Of a DNA stretch of 64,000 nt, positions 17,026 through 25,948 are shown piece after piece. A program made the translations under genes and the position numbers. A model generated the notes under the pieces. That model worked only from the letters and a program-made list of their open reading frames with translations. It did no database searches and was not told the DNA's origin. Every line of letters starts with the position of its first letter. The stretch's first letter is position 1. Source of the DNA: Niallia taxi (GTDB lineage Bacteria; Bacillota; Bacilli; Bacillales; Cytobacillaceae); NCBI RefSeq assembly GCF_004005475.1, contig NZ_RZTZ01000013.1, forward strand, positions 81,947 through 145,946. Reading direction: 5' to 3'.

Positions 17026-18164
17026 TATTGTTCAGTTGCGCCGTTTTCCTCCCAATATACTTCTGAGAAAACATCGGCAAATGCATCAATTGTTCTGTTC
17101 AGCTCTTCTTGATTATTGTCGACACCGCCGACTTCAAGCAGGATGGCTTTATCAGAGTAGTTTTGGTTGTAGATTCCATTTCCTGAATCCTGACTCTTTT
17201 CAAATACTCCTCTACTAATACCTGGATATTTTGCTGCAAGTTCCTTATGCAGTTTTTTAGCAAATGCCTGGTTCTTTTCATAGCCTTCATAGCCCTTACC
17301 AACAACAAAAACAACTTTTGCATATGATTTACCATTAATTGTGGAAGTTGTTTCCGCTTTACGTGCTGAGTCCCTATGGATATCAATTAAATAAGTAAGA
17401 TCTTTATTTTCGGAGATTGCAGCTTCAACAACCTCACTCGATGCACTGTAGGAAGCCGTATATTTCCACTTACGGTCCAATAGCTTTTGGTTCATGTTTG
17501 TCTTATCATGCTGTACCCCAATTCCGTCTTTTTGGAGAAGGCTTGTCAGCTTCGAACCAAGGCTGACAACATTAACCCGCTCGTCCGCACTTATTGCATC
17601 ATTAGGATTTTGCGCATTTTTTAACAACGGTAAATATGATTCTAAATTATGTGTTTGATAGATTAACACACGCTTGTCAGTGGAGGATTGATGTGTGTTA
17701 TTGTCATCTGTTTTTGATGTATCATCAGTGATTTTTTCTTCATCGGCTTCCTTTGGATTTTTTAGGATTTCATCAGATGGAGTTGATTCATAAGGTAATT
17801 GAGCAATGGTTGTCCCTTCCTCTGCCACAATGATTTTTGTATGATAGAAGCTAAGCTGAGGGAGTTCTCTTCCTAATAATGTCCGTGTATCATCAAGTCT
17901 TATATTTGTAGCAACCTGAAAGAAAAGGTTTGATAACGAAATGGTGCTTCCTTCCTTTGGAAAATAATGATTTTCAAAGTTAAAAAGCTGGGAATAAAGG
18001 TTTGCCGCATCAACCTTTTCCAATGCCCCTCTTATGTAATCGGAGGAGAATTTTTGTGAAACAAATGAGGTTGTAGCACCAGAAATTAAGATAAATACAA
18101 GGATGACTCCCAGAATAGTAGTATAGATGAATTGGAAATAATATTTAAATTTAGATATTGGCAT
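17025..18164 (-). CDS. spoIIP: Stage II sporulation protein P
   Basis: Peptidoglycan amidase/endopeptidase of the SpoIIDMP complex that drives engulfment in endospore formation. The N-terminal transmembrane anchor lies at residues 12-32. The extracytoplasmic region has an acidic low-complexity linker (about 135-165) and then the catalytic domain with IYQTHNLESYLP, LIDIHRDSARK and LLEVGGVDNNQEE, the zinc and catalytic motifs of SpoIIP. The 379 residues match the family (about 400). There is no gpr gene next to it, unlike B. subtilis, so this may be a second or relocated copy. No strong ribosome site is visible besides GGAGA. Confidence 0.93.
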   Translation of the reverse strand: MPISKFKYYFQFIYTTILGVILVFILISGATTSFVSQKFSSDYIRGALEKVDAANLYSQLFNFENHYFPKEGSTISLSNLFFQVATNIRLDDTRTLLGRELPQLSFYHTKIIVAEEGTTIAQLPYESTPSDEILKNPKEADEEKITDDTSKTDDNNTHQSSTDKRVLIYQTHNLESYLPLLKNAQNPNDAISADERVNVVSLGSKLTSLLQKDGIGVQHDKTNMNQKLLDRKWKYTASYSASSEVVEAAISENKDLTYLIDIHRDSARKAETTSTINGKSYAKVVFVVGKGYEGYEKNQAFAKKLHKELAAKYPGISRGVFEKSQDSGNGIYNQNYSDKAILLEVGGVDNNQEELNRTIDAFADVFSEVYWEENGATEQ

Positions 18165-18307
18165 AGGTCGTCTCCTTTCTCTCTAAAATTTATATTCTTT
18201 TTAGTAGAGATTTAGAAGGACGAATTTTGATTAGGTTTATTTGTTTTTAATTGCCTATTTATTTTTAATAGAGATAATGAGTGCGTAAAATTAATTTGTT
18301 GTTTTGA

Positions 18308-18346
18308 AAAAAAGCATGCAAATTTACGATTGCATGCTTTTTTTGC
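18308..18346. terminator. Bidirectional terminator
   Basis: AAAGCATGCAA and TTGCATGCTTT form a perfect stem followed by T-runs. It ends the PlsC/FabZ-like operon on the minus strand. Confidence 0.85.
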
Positions 18347-18350
18347 TTTA

Positions 18351-18770
18351 TTATTTGAACGAAAACAGCAGCTCTGCTTCGCAAATTAGTTCTCCGCGAA
18401 CGGTTGCGATGCCTTTTGCCTTCGCGATCGTTTTTTTGACCTTTGTGACAAATACCTCCATACAGAGCTCATCACCAGGAAAAACGGATCTTTTTATTTT
18501 ACAGTCTGTTATTTTCGCAAGAAGCGCCCACTTTCCTTCATGCTTCTTTTCACTGTGAATGGCAACTGCTGATACTTGCGCAATTGCTTCAATAATAAGA
18601 ACACCCGGCAGGATTGGGCTTTCTGGGTTTGTTCCAGTGGCGAACGTGTCTTCCTTACTAATTTGTTTGACTCCTACTGCCATTTTCCCTGCTTTAAGCT
18701 CTAATATTTCATCAACAAGTGGCAGTGGATAGCGGTTTAGTATGTCTTTAACAATCGCTAAATCAATCAT
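18351..18770 (-). CDS. FabZ-like hotdog protein lacking the catalytic histidine
   Basis: A 139-residue hotdog-fold protein close to 3-hydroxyacyl-ACP dehydratase FabZ: RYPLPLVDEILEL, then PILPGVLIIEAIAQ with the conserved Glu, and CKIKRSVFPGDEL. The loop that is GHFPG in active FabZ reads GTNPE here, so the catalytic histidine is a threonine. The ORF overlaps the upstream acyltransferase gene by 4 bp, which implies translational coupling and a shared lipid role. It may bind rather than dehydrate acyl groups, or use other chemistry. Calling it fabZ would be misleading. Confidence 0.82.
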   Translation of the reverse strand: MIDLAIVKDILNRYPLPLVDEILELKAGKMAVGVKQISKEDTFATGTNPESPILPGVLIIEAIAQVSAVAIHSEKKHEGKWALLAKITDCKIKRSVFPGDELCMEVFVTKVKKTIAKAKGIATVRGELICEAELLFSFK

Positions 18771-19372
18771 TGTTTTTGCCCAAATTCGTCGAGCCGTTTT
18801 TGAAGGCTTGCCATTGCAGCGGTCATTTCCTGTGTCAGCTCGGCAACATCCTTTCTTGTACCATCTTCCTTTTGCAATGAAATAGGGTCACCGAATATTA
18901 CCCTGATTTTTTTCCCTTTCAGTAAACCCTTTACATCTGTCGGACCACTGAATGCTGCTGGGACAATCGGAACCTTTGCCAAATTAGCAATTGTCGCTGC
19001 CCCTCTTTTCAATGGTACGTCTTCAGATGTTCTTGTTCCGCTTGGAAAAATGCCGACAATTTTCTTTTCTTTAAGCAATTTAACAGGTGTTTTTATACTG
19101 CTTGGACCAGGATTTTCTCTGTCGACTGGAAATGCATTAATGCTTGTCAAAAACTTGCCTGCATTCGGTTTGGCAAACAGCTCTTTTTTTGCCATGAAGT
19201 GAATTTGGTTCGGCAGCATGGCAGTCCCAAGCGCCACAACATCTACCCAGCCAATATGCGAGCAAGCCACAACATAACCGGTATCCTTTGGTAGCTTGTC
19301 TTTATGTATTGCTACACTGCGTCCGAATATTTTCAAAACGATATTGGCAAAGTTACTTGTAAATGTATACAT
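18767..19372 (-). CDS. 1-acyl-glycerol-3-phosphate acyltransferase-like protein (PlsC family)
   Basis: Membrane-associated acyltransferase that normally adds the second acyl chain to lysophosphatidic acid. Motif I is present as SHIGWVD (H-x4-D, about residues 38-44). Motif III is FPSGTRTSED, with Ser where the usual motif has Glu, and motif IV is VPIVPAAFSG. The 201 residues fit the short PlsC class. It is translationally coupled (ATGA overlap) to the downstream FabZ-like gene. The altered motif III suggests a specialised acceptor. Confidence 0.87.
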   Translation of the reverse strand: MYTFTSNFANIVLKIFGRSVAIHKDKLPKDTGYVVACSHIGWVDVVALGTAMLPNQIHFMAKKELFAKPNAGKFLTSINAFPVDRENPGPSSIKTPVKLLKEKKIVGIFPSGTRTSEDVPLKRGAATIANLAKVPIVPAAFSGPTDVKGLLKGKKIRVIFGDPISLQKEDGTRKDVAELTQEMTAAMASLQKRLDEFGQKQ

Positions 19373-19518
19373 ATTAAAACTCCTTTATGTAAATTAAAAC
19401 GTATCATCTATATTAGTTCTATATTATTATACCATCTGCTCTTAGTACTAGATACTATCTTTTTCTATACGATTAATTATATACTATCCAATCAAAAAAG
19501 AGTAGTGTCATCTATACA

Positions 19519-19556
19519 CAAAGGAAGGAGCTTCTAGCGTTAGAAGCTCCTTTTCA
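19519..19556. terminator. Terminator hairpin after the binding-protein gene
   Basis: The arms AAGGAGCTTCTA and TAGAAGCTCCTT form a 12-bp stem with a 4-nt loop. A T-run follows on the plus strand; the minus strand is T/C-rich. Confidence 0.75.
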
Positions 19557-20603
19557 TTATTTCAGCTCATCTTCAGTGATGAACTTATCTTTAATAACGG
19601 TTTCGTCTATATTGCTTTTGGTGACTGCAACTGGATCAAGGAGAATGGATGGAACATCGATTTTCCCATTGTTGACTGTAGCCGTTGTATCGATTTTTTC
19701 GTTTTTACCAGCTTTCATGGCAATGGCTGCTGCATCTTCTGCTATCACCTGAATTGGTTTATAGACTGTCATTGTTTGGCTCCCAGCAAGAATGCGTTTT
19801 AGGCCAGTGATTTCGGCATCTTGCCCTGAAACAGGAATTGTTTTCCCAATTGCCTGCAAAGCATTGATAACACCGCCAGCAGTCCCGTCGTTTGCGGCGA
19901 TAACTGCTTGAATATCATTGTTATTTTCCTTTAACGCCTGCTTCATATTAGTCTCTGCTATTTCAGGCTGCCACTCATCTGTATATTTATCAAACACGAG
20001 CTTTATGTCGTCTTTATCTATATAAGGCTGCAATACTTCCATTGCCCCTTCTCGAAAGAGCACAGCATTATTGTCTGTTTCAGCTCCACCAATGTAGGCA
20101 AAATTACCTTTCTTTTGCTTTTTGAGTATTTCCTGTGCCTGCAATTGTCCAACCTTTTTATTATCATAGGAAATATAGTAATCCACATCTGCATTCTTAA
20201 TCAGCCTGTCATAAGAAACGACTTTCACATTTGCTTTATGCGCTTTGTCAACAATTTCAGCAGAAACCTCTGCATTATGCGGGACTACGACTAATACGTC
20301 GACACCTTCTGCAATAAGCAGCTCTGCTTGTTTGATTTGCACACTATCCACGCCATTAGCAGCAAGTGTTTTCACTTCACCACCAAGCTCCAGCACTTTT
20401 TTCTCAAATGCTTCCTTGTCTTTGTACCAGCGATCCTCTTGCAGTGTGTCTAATGAAAAGCCTACATAGACCTTGCTGTCATCTTGAGCAAGCTTCATTT
20501 TTGGTTGTGAATTTTCGGTTGTAGTTTGGGAGCAGGCGGCCAAAAACGTCATGGCCATGACACACGCTCCCGCCATGAGCTTTCTCTGCAGTGACTTACG
20601 CAT
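19557..20603 (-). CDS. Sugar-binding lipoprotein (XylF/ChvE/RbsB-like)
   Basis: Extracytoplasmic sugar-binding protein of the type I periplasmic-binding-protein fold. The signal sequence ends in a lipobox (MTFLAAC, about residues 20-26), giving a membrane-anchored lipoprotein. The mature part shows VYVGFSLDTLQEDRWYKDKE, GVDVLVVVPHNAEV, VVSYDRLI and VSGQDAEITGLKRI, most like the xylose-binding XylF group. The ATG at 20603 has AAGGAGGGGAAGGG before it and lies inside the end of the upstream chemoreceptor gene (8-bp overlap). No ABC permease or ATPase gene is adjacent, so it probably works as a ligand-presenting partner of that receptor rather than in uptake. Confidence 0.9.
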   Translation of the reverse strand: MRKSLQRKLMAGACVMAMTFLAACSQTTTENSQPKMKLAQDDSKVYVGFSLDTLQEDRWYKDKEAFEKKVLELGGEVKTLAANGVDSVQIKQAELLIAEGVDVLVVVPHNAEVSAEIVDKAHKANVKVVSYDRLIKNADVDYYISYDNKKVGQLQAQEILKKQKKGNFAYIGGAETDNNAVLFREGAMEVLQPYIDKDDIKLVFDKYTDEWQPEIAETNMKQALKENNNDIQAVIAANDGTAGGVINALQAIGKTIPVSGQDAEITGLKRILAGSQTMTVYKPIQVIAEDAAAIAMKAGKNEKIDTTATVNNGKIDVPSILLDPVAVTKSNIDETVIKDKFITEDELK

Positions 20604-22329
20604 GTCCCTTCCCCTCCTTATCAAGTTCAAATTTTTGAATCATGCTGTTCATATTATCGACCATTTGCGTAATTTCCCTGAAGTTTGCTGAAATACTTGT
20701 CATCATGTCATTTTGTTGCATCATCGAAGCAGAAACCTCTTCAAAGGATGCTGCTGATTCCTCAGATACTGCGGCAATTTGCTCAACAGACGCACTAATA
20801 CCATTGCCCGTCTTTGTAAATTCCTTAATGATTTCCGAAATGTTCAGCGATTTCTCTGTCAGATTAGTAATTCCATCCATAATGGCATTAAAGGTGCTTT
20901 CTGTCATCTTAATTTGTTCAGCGCCCTTATTCACTTCCTCATAGCCCTTTTCTAGCTGTGTTAGTGATTCAATACTATTTTCTCTAATTGCAGTGACTAA
21001 TCCGGTTATATCTGTTATCGAATCAGATGTTTGCACAGCTAATTTACGCACTTCTTCTGCAACAACAGAAAAGCCTTTACCTGCCTCGCCTGCTCTGGCC
21101 GCTTCGATTGAAGCATTCAACGATAGCAAATTCGTCTGGTCAGCAATCGACTTAATAAAGGTCACAAGCTTCGTGATATTTGCCGTATTACCTTCCAACT
21201 CTTTCATTTTTTCCACACTGCTTGTTACAACTGTATTAATGGTGTGCATCTGCTCTAAAGACTTATTCATAAGTCTTGAGCCCTCTTTGCTAGAAGCAGT
21301 GACAATGGCTGAAGTTTTCACCAATTCATTCGCATTTTCATCTGCTATAGAAATTTGCTGGTTAAAGTCCTGCATGTTGACAGCAATCGTTGATGAAGCA
21401 TCTGCCTGTACATTTACTCCTTCAACTAACTCTTGAACAGTCATTGAAATCGTATCAATCGTAGTACTGACTTCAGCCGCTGCCTCAGATACCTCTAAAC
21501 TTCTTGAATCAAGATTTGTAGACATGGATGAAATACCATAAATCGTCTCTTTCAAGCTTTGACCCATTTTATTAATAGATTTGGACATTACTCCAATTTC
21601 ATCTGTGGAACTTTCATCAAGCAGTGACACATCCAATTTCCCATTAGCTATGGAATCGCTTACCTCTATAACATGCTTTAACTTCCCTTGTATTCTTTTA
21701 GAGATAATAATTAAGATAGCACTTGAAATGGCAATTGTCACAATTGTTAAGATACCGACTAAAAAGCTTGTTCTAGTTACATATGACTTAGATTCAGCCA
21801 GTGAGTGCTGATTTTCCGCGGAAACAAGTTTATTAAGCTGTTCGCCTTCTTCGGTTACCTTCCCTTTTAAGTCACTAATTTGCTTTTCAAGTTCTTTATA
21901 AGAAGTTGTATTAAAATCCTTAACATTTGGTACGACAGAATTAAAGAAAATTTCATCAATTTCTTGATTGTTGGCAATAAGCTTTAAATATATTTGTTTA
22001 GCTTCCTTGCCTTCGATATTTTTTTCTACTTTTAAAGCAGTCAAAGTGAATTTTTTACTTAATTCTAAGTATTCATCAAGCTTTTCATCATTAGCATCAA
22101 GGAAATACAAAGGTATTTGCGTATTTTTCTCTTGAAAAAGCGCTACTAATTCCATTGTATTAATGCTTAATTCATTTTTGCTGCTTATTTCATTCATATT
22201 ACTGGACATTTTGTTTAAGGATACATACGTGATTCCGATAGAAGTTAAAAATAAGACAAGCGTCAGCAAGAACACTATTCCATATTTGTAACCAATCCTT
22301 AAATTTTTGAACTTAAATTTTTCTGTCAA
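20596..22329 (-). CDS. Methyl-accepting chemotaxis protein
   Basis: Transmembrane chemoreceptor. From the TTG start there is a first transmembrane helix (about residues 14-34), an extracellular helical ligand domain of roughly 150 residues of four-helix-bundle type, a second helix (about 192-214), a HAMP domain, and a long signalling coiled coil. The coiled coil contains the hairpin motif IADQTNLLSLNASIEAARAG and EVRKLAVQT. The frame is open further upstream, but TTG at 22329 sits 6 bp after AGGAGGG, while earlier Met codons lack a ribosome site; this gives 577 residues. The gene overlaps the next gene, a sugar-binding lipoprotein, by 8 bp, pointing to a receptor/binding-protein pair. Confidence 0.92.
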   Translation of the reverse strand: MTEKFKFKNLRIGYKYGIVFLLTLVLFLTSIGITYVSLNKMSSNMNEISSKNELSINTMELVALFQEKNTQIPLYFLDANDEKLDEYLELSKKFTLTALKVEKNIEGKEAKQIYLKLIANNQEIDEIFFNSVVPNVKDFNTTSYKELEKQISDLKGKVTEEGEQLNKLVSAENQHSLAESKSYVTRTSFLVGILTIVTIAISSAILIIISKRIQGKLKHVIEVSDSIANGKLDVSLLDESSTDEIGVMSKSINKMGQSLKETIYGISSMSTNLDSRSLEVSEAAAEVSTTIDTISMTVQELVEGVNVQADASSTIAVNMQDFNQQISIADENANELVKTSAIVTASSKEGSRLMNKSLEQMHTINTVVTSSVEKMKELEGNTANITKLVTFIKSIADQTNLLSLNASIEAARAGEAGKGFSVVAEEVRKLAVQTSDSITDITGLVTAIRENSIESLTQLEKGYEEVNKGAEQIKMTESTFNAIMDGITNLTEKSLNISEIIKEFTKTGNGISASVEQIAAVSEESAASFEEVSASMMQQNDMMTSISANFREITQMVDNMNSMIQKFELDKEGKGHA

Positions 22330-22426
22330 AAGAGTCCCTCCTATCTCTAGGAGTAATATCGACAGCAATAAACAATTGTTGAATAGCATTTTGCAATATT
22401 TTTTAATTAAAAAAATCACTAGAAAA

Positions 22427-22457
22427 TAAAAAAGGATTCTCGTAAAGGAATCCTTCG
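22427..22457 (-). terminator. Terminator of the alpha/beta hydrolase gene
   Basis: The minus-strand arms AAGGATTC and GAATCCTT with an 8-nt loop are followed by TTTTATTTTC. Confidence 0.8.
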
Positions 22458-22518
22458 TACATCTAAGTTTTCGTGTTTCCGACGTCTTTATTTCAGGTAA
22501 TGCAAATTAACAAAAAAC

Positions 22519-23295
22519 TCACAACATTTGTTTATTCAACCAGTTCACTGTTTTTCCAATAAGCTCTTTATAGTGGGCGGAGGAAGAAAAGGTATGCTCG
22601 CCTTGTTCGACGATAAATGCTTCCACACTTCCCACTGTTCTTTGTTCATATTTATGTTTATATTCAAAAAGATAATCATGGGGGATATCAGAATCACCAT
22701 TGCCATGGAGAATCAGAACGTCTCCTTTGAAGCTTGCGCATTCCTTTAGCGGATGATATTCCTTCATCGATTGAAAGAAATATTCAGAAAGAGGATATCC
22801 ATAAAAATCTACTGTCTCATAGTCTTTTAAACTTTCAACTTCACTGTTGCCCACTATATTTGCTAAATCCTTATATGGGCTTCCAACAGCGGCCCATTGG
22901 ATGAGTTTCTTTACCCTGTCATCCCTGTTTGCTTGAAGCAATGTCACTGCTCCACCTAAGCTGTGCCCAAGCAGAATAATCTTATCTGTCTCTTCCTGCC
23001 TGCAAGCATAATCTATAAGTGTTTTAGTTTGTGCAATAAGATCGCATAATCCAAAGCTGCCATACTCTCCAGTGCTTTCACCGCAGCCAGCATAATCAAA
23101 GCGATACACAGTATAGCCATTTTTCACAAGCTCTGATGCTGATTTCACAAAGAGTCTGTCAACACCAATTCGGCTTCCAATTAAGCCATGGCATATAAGC
23201 ACAACATGCCCGTTTTTTTTGATTCCGTTTACTGGATAATCAATGGAGAGGGCAAGCTCCTCCTTTTTCCACATAAGCCTTTGGTGTACAGTCAT
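22519..23295 (-). CDS. Alpha/beta hydrolase (serine esterase type)
   Basis: A 258-residue cytosolic hydrolase with an oxyanion region CHGLIGSRIG, the nucleophile elbow GHSLGG (Ser about residue 113), the acid in HGNGDSDIP and the catalytic histidine in GEHTFSS. The FDYAGCGESTGEYG stretch is typical of the acyl-transfer/esterase-like group often labelled as BAAT/peptidase S9-like. The natural substrate is unknown. Single gene with its own terminator. Confidence 0.87.
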   Translation of the reverse strand: MTVHQRLMWKKEELALSIDYPVNGIKKNGHVVLICHGLIGSRIGVDRLFVKSASELVKNGYTVYRFDYAGCGESTGEYGSFGLCDLIAQTKTLIDYACRQEETDKIILLGHSLGGAVTLLQANRDDRVKKLIQWAAVGSPYKDLANIVGNSEVESLKDYETVDFYGYPLSEYFFQSMKEYHPLKECASFKGDVLILHGNGDSDIPHDYLFEYKHKYEQRTVGSVEAFIVEQGEHTFSSSAHYKELIGKTVNWLNKQML

Positions 23296-23481
23296 TCGTC
23301 TACCTCCACAATCCCCTTAAATAAACTTTTCTTACAGGTTTACTTGGTTTTAAAAAATCGATTTCTTATTCCCTCTATTATAGGGGGAAACGTGTTTTTT
23401 TGTCAAAAGGAAATAAAAAAACTGACATAACTTTTCCTGTATGAAATAATAAATACAAAGTCTTTCTACTTAGGAGGAATT

Positions 23482-24279
23482 ATGCAGTATTATACTGACT
23501 ATCACCATCACTCCAATCATTCCTTTGATTCAAAGGCTGATATGGAGGAAATTTGTAAAAGCGCTATTAACAATGGAGTCCAAGAAATTTGTTTTACAGA
23601 GCATTTCTCCGTAAATCCAAATGCACCAACATATGGGCATATGGTTTGGGATAAATATCTCCTTGATATAAAGAAATGTCAGGATATTTTCAAAGACAAG
23701 CTTATGATCAAGGTAGGCATTGAATTATGTGAGCCCCATTTGCTAAAAGGTATTTATCAAAAGGAATTAAAACCGATTCCCTTAGACTTCATCTTAGGCT
23801 CTGTTCATAACTTAGGCGGCACTACGTTAAGAAGATATATGAATGCTAATCCTGATAAAGATATTTACGAGGATTACTTTCTAGAGCTAAGAAAAATGGT
23901 GCAAGCAGCAGACATCGACATTATTGCCCATTTTGACTTAATGAAGCGCTATGCTTTTTCCCCAAGGGGTTTATATGATTTTGACAAGCATAAGGATTTA
24001 ATTGCCGATATACTGACAATCGCAATAAGCAGAGACATTGGCCTGGAGATCAATACTTCTGGATGGCGTACAAGTGTAGAGTTATCGATGCCTTCTCATT
24101 ACATTTTAGGACTTTATAAGGAACTAGGCGGAAAGCTGCTTACGATTGGTTCCGACTCCCATCATGCTGAAACAGCAGGCGCAGGTTTTCAGCAAGCAAT
24201 AGACTTGGCAAAGTCATGCGGATTCACCCATCTTTATACCTACTCCAAACGCCAACCAACCGCATATAGAATAGGCTAA
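23482..24279 (+). CDS. Histidinol-phosphatase-like PHP hydrolase
   Basis: PHP-domain phosphoesterase of the HisK/HisJ family, converting histidinol phosphate to histidinol in typical members. The metal-site motifs run in order: DYHHHSNHS (residues 5-13), CFTEHFS, GIELCEPH, GSVHNLG, IIAHFDLMKRY and IGSDSHHAE. AGGAGGAATT precedes the ATG, and 265 residues is the normal length. No other histidine genes are nearby, so a different phosphate ester is possible. Confidence 0.88.
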   Translation: MQYYTDYHHHSNHSFDSKADMEEICKSAINNGVQEICFTEHFSVNPNAPTYGHMVWDKYLLDIKKCQDIFKDKLMIKVGIELCEPHLLKGIYQKELKPIPLDFILGSVHNLGGTTLRRYMNANPDKDIYEDYFLELRKMVQAADIDIIAHFDLMKRYAFSPRGLYDFDKHKDLIADILTIAISRDIGLEINTSGWRTSVELSMPSHYILGLYKELGGKLLTIGSDSHHAETAGAGFQQAIDLAKSCGFTHLYTYSKRQPTAYRIG

Positions 24280-24282
24280 TAA

Positions 24283-24530
24283 AGAGGCTGGGACAAAACA
24301 AAAGATAACCTTTCTAAACACGAATAATAAAATTAAATCCATATTTGAATAATGAAGCTTGTGACAAAATAGAATATGGAGTTAAAATTAGTTCGTTTCA
24401 TTGCGCTAAAATTTCTAATTATTGTATTTAAAAAAACAAAAACAAGAAACCGAACTATCCAATCGAGATTAGAATGGATAGTTCGGTTTTTATACTGATT
24501 CATATACTTATTTCCCAGCCTCTTTTTTCG
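24283..24530. repeat. Dispersed repeat with nested inverted repeats, copy 1
   Basis: The left end, AGAGGCTGGGAC, pairs with TCCCAGCCTCTTTTTT at the right end near 24515-24530. The left 125 bp (24284-24408) recurs at 63359-63478: about 50 bp are nearly identical from GAGGCTGGGAC onward, and the stretch AAAATTAGTTCGT is shared further in. A second hairpin (24447-24490) is nested in the right half. No ORF is inside. Similar GAGGCTGGGACAAAAC elements are common in Bacillaceae genomes from general experience. Confidence 0.75.
24447..24490. terminator. Bidirectional hairpin terminator within the repeat
   Basis: The arms AAACCGAACTATCC and GGATAGTTCGGTTT form a perfect 14-bp stem with flanking A/T tracts. 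It serves the PHP gene on the plus strand and manA on the minus strand. Confidence 0.8.
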
Positions 24531-24531
24531 C

Positions 24532-25479
24532 TTATAGATAAGAAACAATCAATTCACTGTTTCCTTCCACTTCAAAGCTGCCAAATCCGCTAGGTAGTAA
24601 GAAATGATCTCCTTTTTTGAAAGGATAGCTAGCTGAATCCTTTTTAATGCTTCCTTCGCCTTCAATAACACTGCATAGAAGAAACGGCTTTGTTTGTGTA
24701 TTTATGCTAGTGCCTTGAATGTCCCATTTTTCTACTGTGAAATAGTCACACTCGATAAAGGTAGTTACCGTTAAATCGCCATTTGATTCCACTTTGACAT
24801 CAAAGGAATCGGCTTTGTGAGGAACTGTCGTCACATCAACAGATTGTTTCACATGCAGTTCTCTCGTATTCCCTTTATCATCTTTTCGGTCATAATCATA
24901 AACACGATATGTTGTATCCGAATTTTGCTGTGTTTCCAGGATGATAATCCCTTCTCCAATAGCATGGATTGTCCCGCTTGGCACAAAGAAAAAATCACCT
25001 TTTTGCACAGGAACTTTATTCAATAACTCTGTCCATTTATTTTCACGGATCATGCTTTCCAGCTCTTCTTTTGTTTGGGCATGGTGACCAAAAATAATTT
25101 CAGCACCCTCCTTACAATCGACAATATACCAGCATTCCGTTTTTCCTAATTCGCCATTTTCATGAACGTTAGCATATTCATCATTTGGATGAACCTGCAC
25201 AGATAAATCTTGATTAGCATCCAATAATTTAGTTAGCAAAGGAAAACGATCTCCTTTAGCATGACCAAACAGCTCTTTGTTATTTTCCCATAATTCGCCT
25301 AATATTTTTCCTGCGAACTTGCCGTTTTTAACGACGCTTTGTCCGTTCGGATGAGCAGAAAATGCCCAGCATTCACCTGTCGTTTCAGAAGGAATCTCGT
25401 ATCCAAAGCTGCGCAGCTCTGTCCCTCCCCAAATACGGTCCATAAAAATAGGATTAAAAAATAAAGGTTCAAAATTCAT
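24532..25479 (-). CDS. manA: Mannose-6-phosphate isomerase, class I
   Basis: Zinc enzyme interconverting mannose 6-phosphate and fructose 6-phosphate. The short Bacillus-type cupin enzyme (315 residues) shows FMDRIWGGTELR at the N terminus, the zinc ligands in LSVQVHPNDEYA, the glutamate in GKTECWYI, and the late zinc histidine in PSGTIHAIGEG. AAAGGAG lies upstream of the ATG at somewhat long spacing. There is no mannose PTS next to it, so it probably has a general role. Confidence 0.95.
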   Translation of the reverse strand: MNFEPLFFNPIFMDRIWGGTELRSFGYEIPSETTGECWAFSAHPNGQSVVKNGKFAGKILGELWENNKELFGHAKGDRFPLLTKLLDANQDLSVQVHPNDEYANVHENGELGKTECWYIVDCKEGAEIIFGHHAQTKEELESMIRENKWTELLNKVPVQKGDFFFVPSGTIHAIGEGIIILETQQNSDTTYRVYDYDRKDDKGNTRELHVKQSVDVTTVPHKADSFDVKVESNGDLTVTTFIECDYFTVEKWDIQGTSINTQTKPFLLCSVIEGEGSIKKDSASYPFKKGDHFLLPSGFGSFEVEGNSELIVSYL

Positions 25480-25569
25480 ATTAGGTTAGAACTCCTTTAA
25501 ATGTTTGTTTACCAAATTAATTCTACCATATAATGGAGCGATTTCTATCTATTTTCAAAATAAGAAAAC

Positions 25570-25595
25570 AAAAAAGACAGGATTAGCCTCCTGCC
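25570..25595 (-). terminator. Terminator overlapping the 3' end of the 112-residue gene
   Basis: The minus-strand arms GGCAGGA and TCCTGTC with a 5-6-nt loop are followed by TTTTTT. The 5' arm is part of the last codons of the gene. Confidence 0.7.
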
Positions 25596-25921
25596 ATTTT
25601 GAAAACCTTATTTTCTTTACTATGTTTACTCTTTATTTCATTTTTTATAGCAGCAGGATATTTATGGAAGCGCCGCAGAAGCTTCTCCTTTTGCTCATCT
25701 GTTGAATTCTTACAGTTGATTGCCGTGCGAACAGCAAGCTTCAGTGTATATTTCTCCCAATCCTCATTCGAAAGAATGGCACTTTTCTCCAAACTTGCAG
25801 ACAACGACTTCTGAGCGACAAGCTCCGCAAGTTCCTGCTGTCTAACGATTCCGAATACAGAACGGAAAAGCTTCTGTGCAAAAGCTGCCATATACACTTC
25901 GTTTATGTAATTATCAGCCAT
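25583..25921 (-). CDS. Hypothetical protein, 112 residues
   Basis: A mostly helical, soluble, basic protein with no motif I recognise and no membrane segment or signal peptide. An AGAAGGAGAG ribosome site precedes the ATG. It is the last gene after the ABC operon on the same strand (27 bp after the permease stop), so it may be co-transcribed, and a terminator hairpin overlaps its end. No function is suggested. Confidence 0.65.
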   Translation of the reverse strand: MADNYINEVYMAAFAQKLFRSVFGIVRQQELAELVAQKSLSASLEKSAILSNEDWEKYTLKLAVRTAINCKNSTDEQKEKLLRRFHKYPAAIKNEIKSKHSKENKVFKMAGG

Positions 25922-25948
25922 TGCACATCCACTCTCCTTCTGCTTCGG

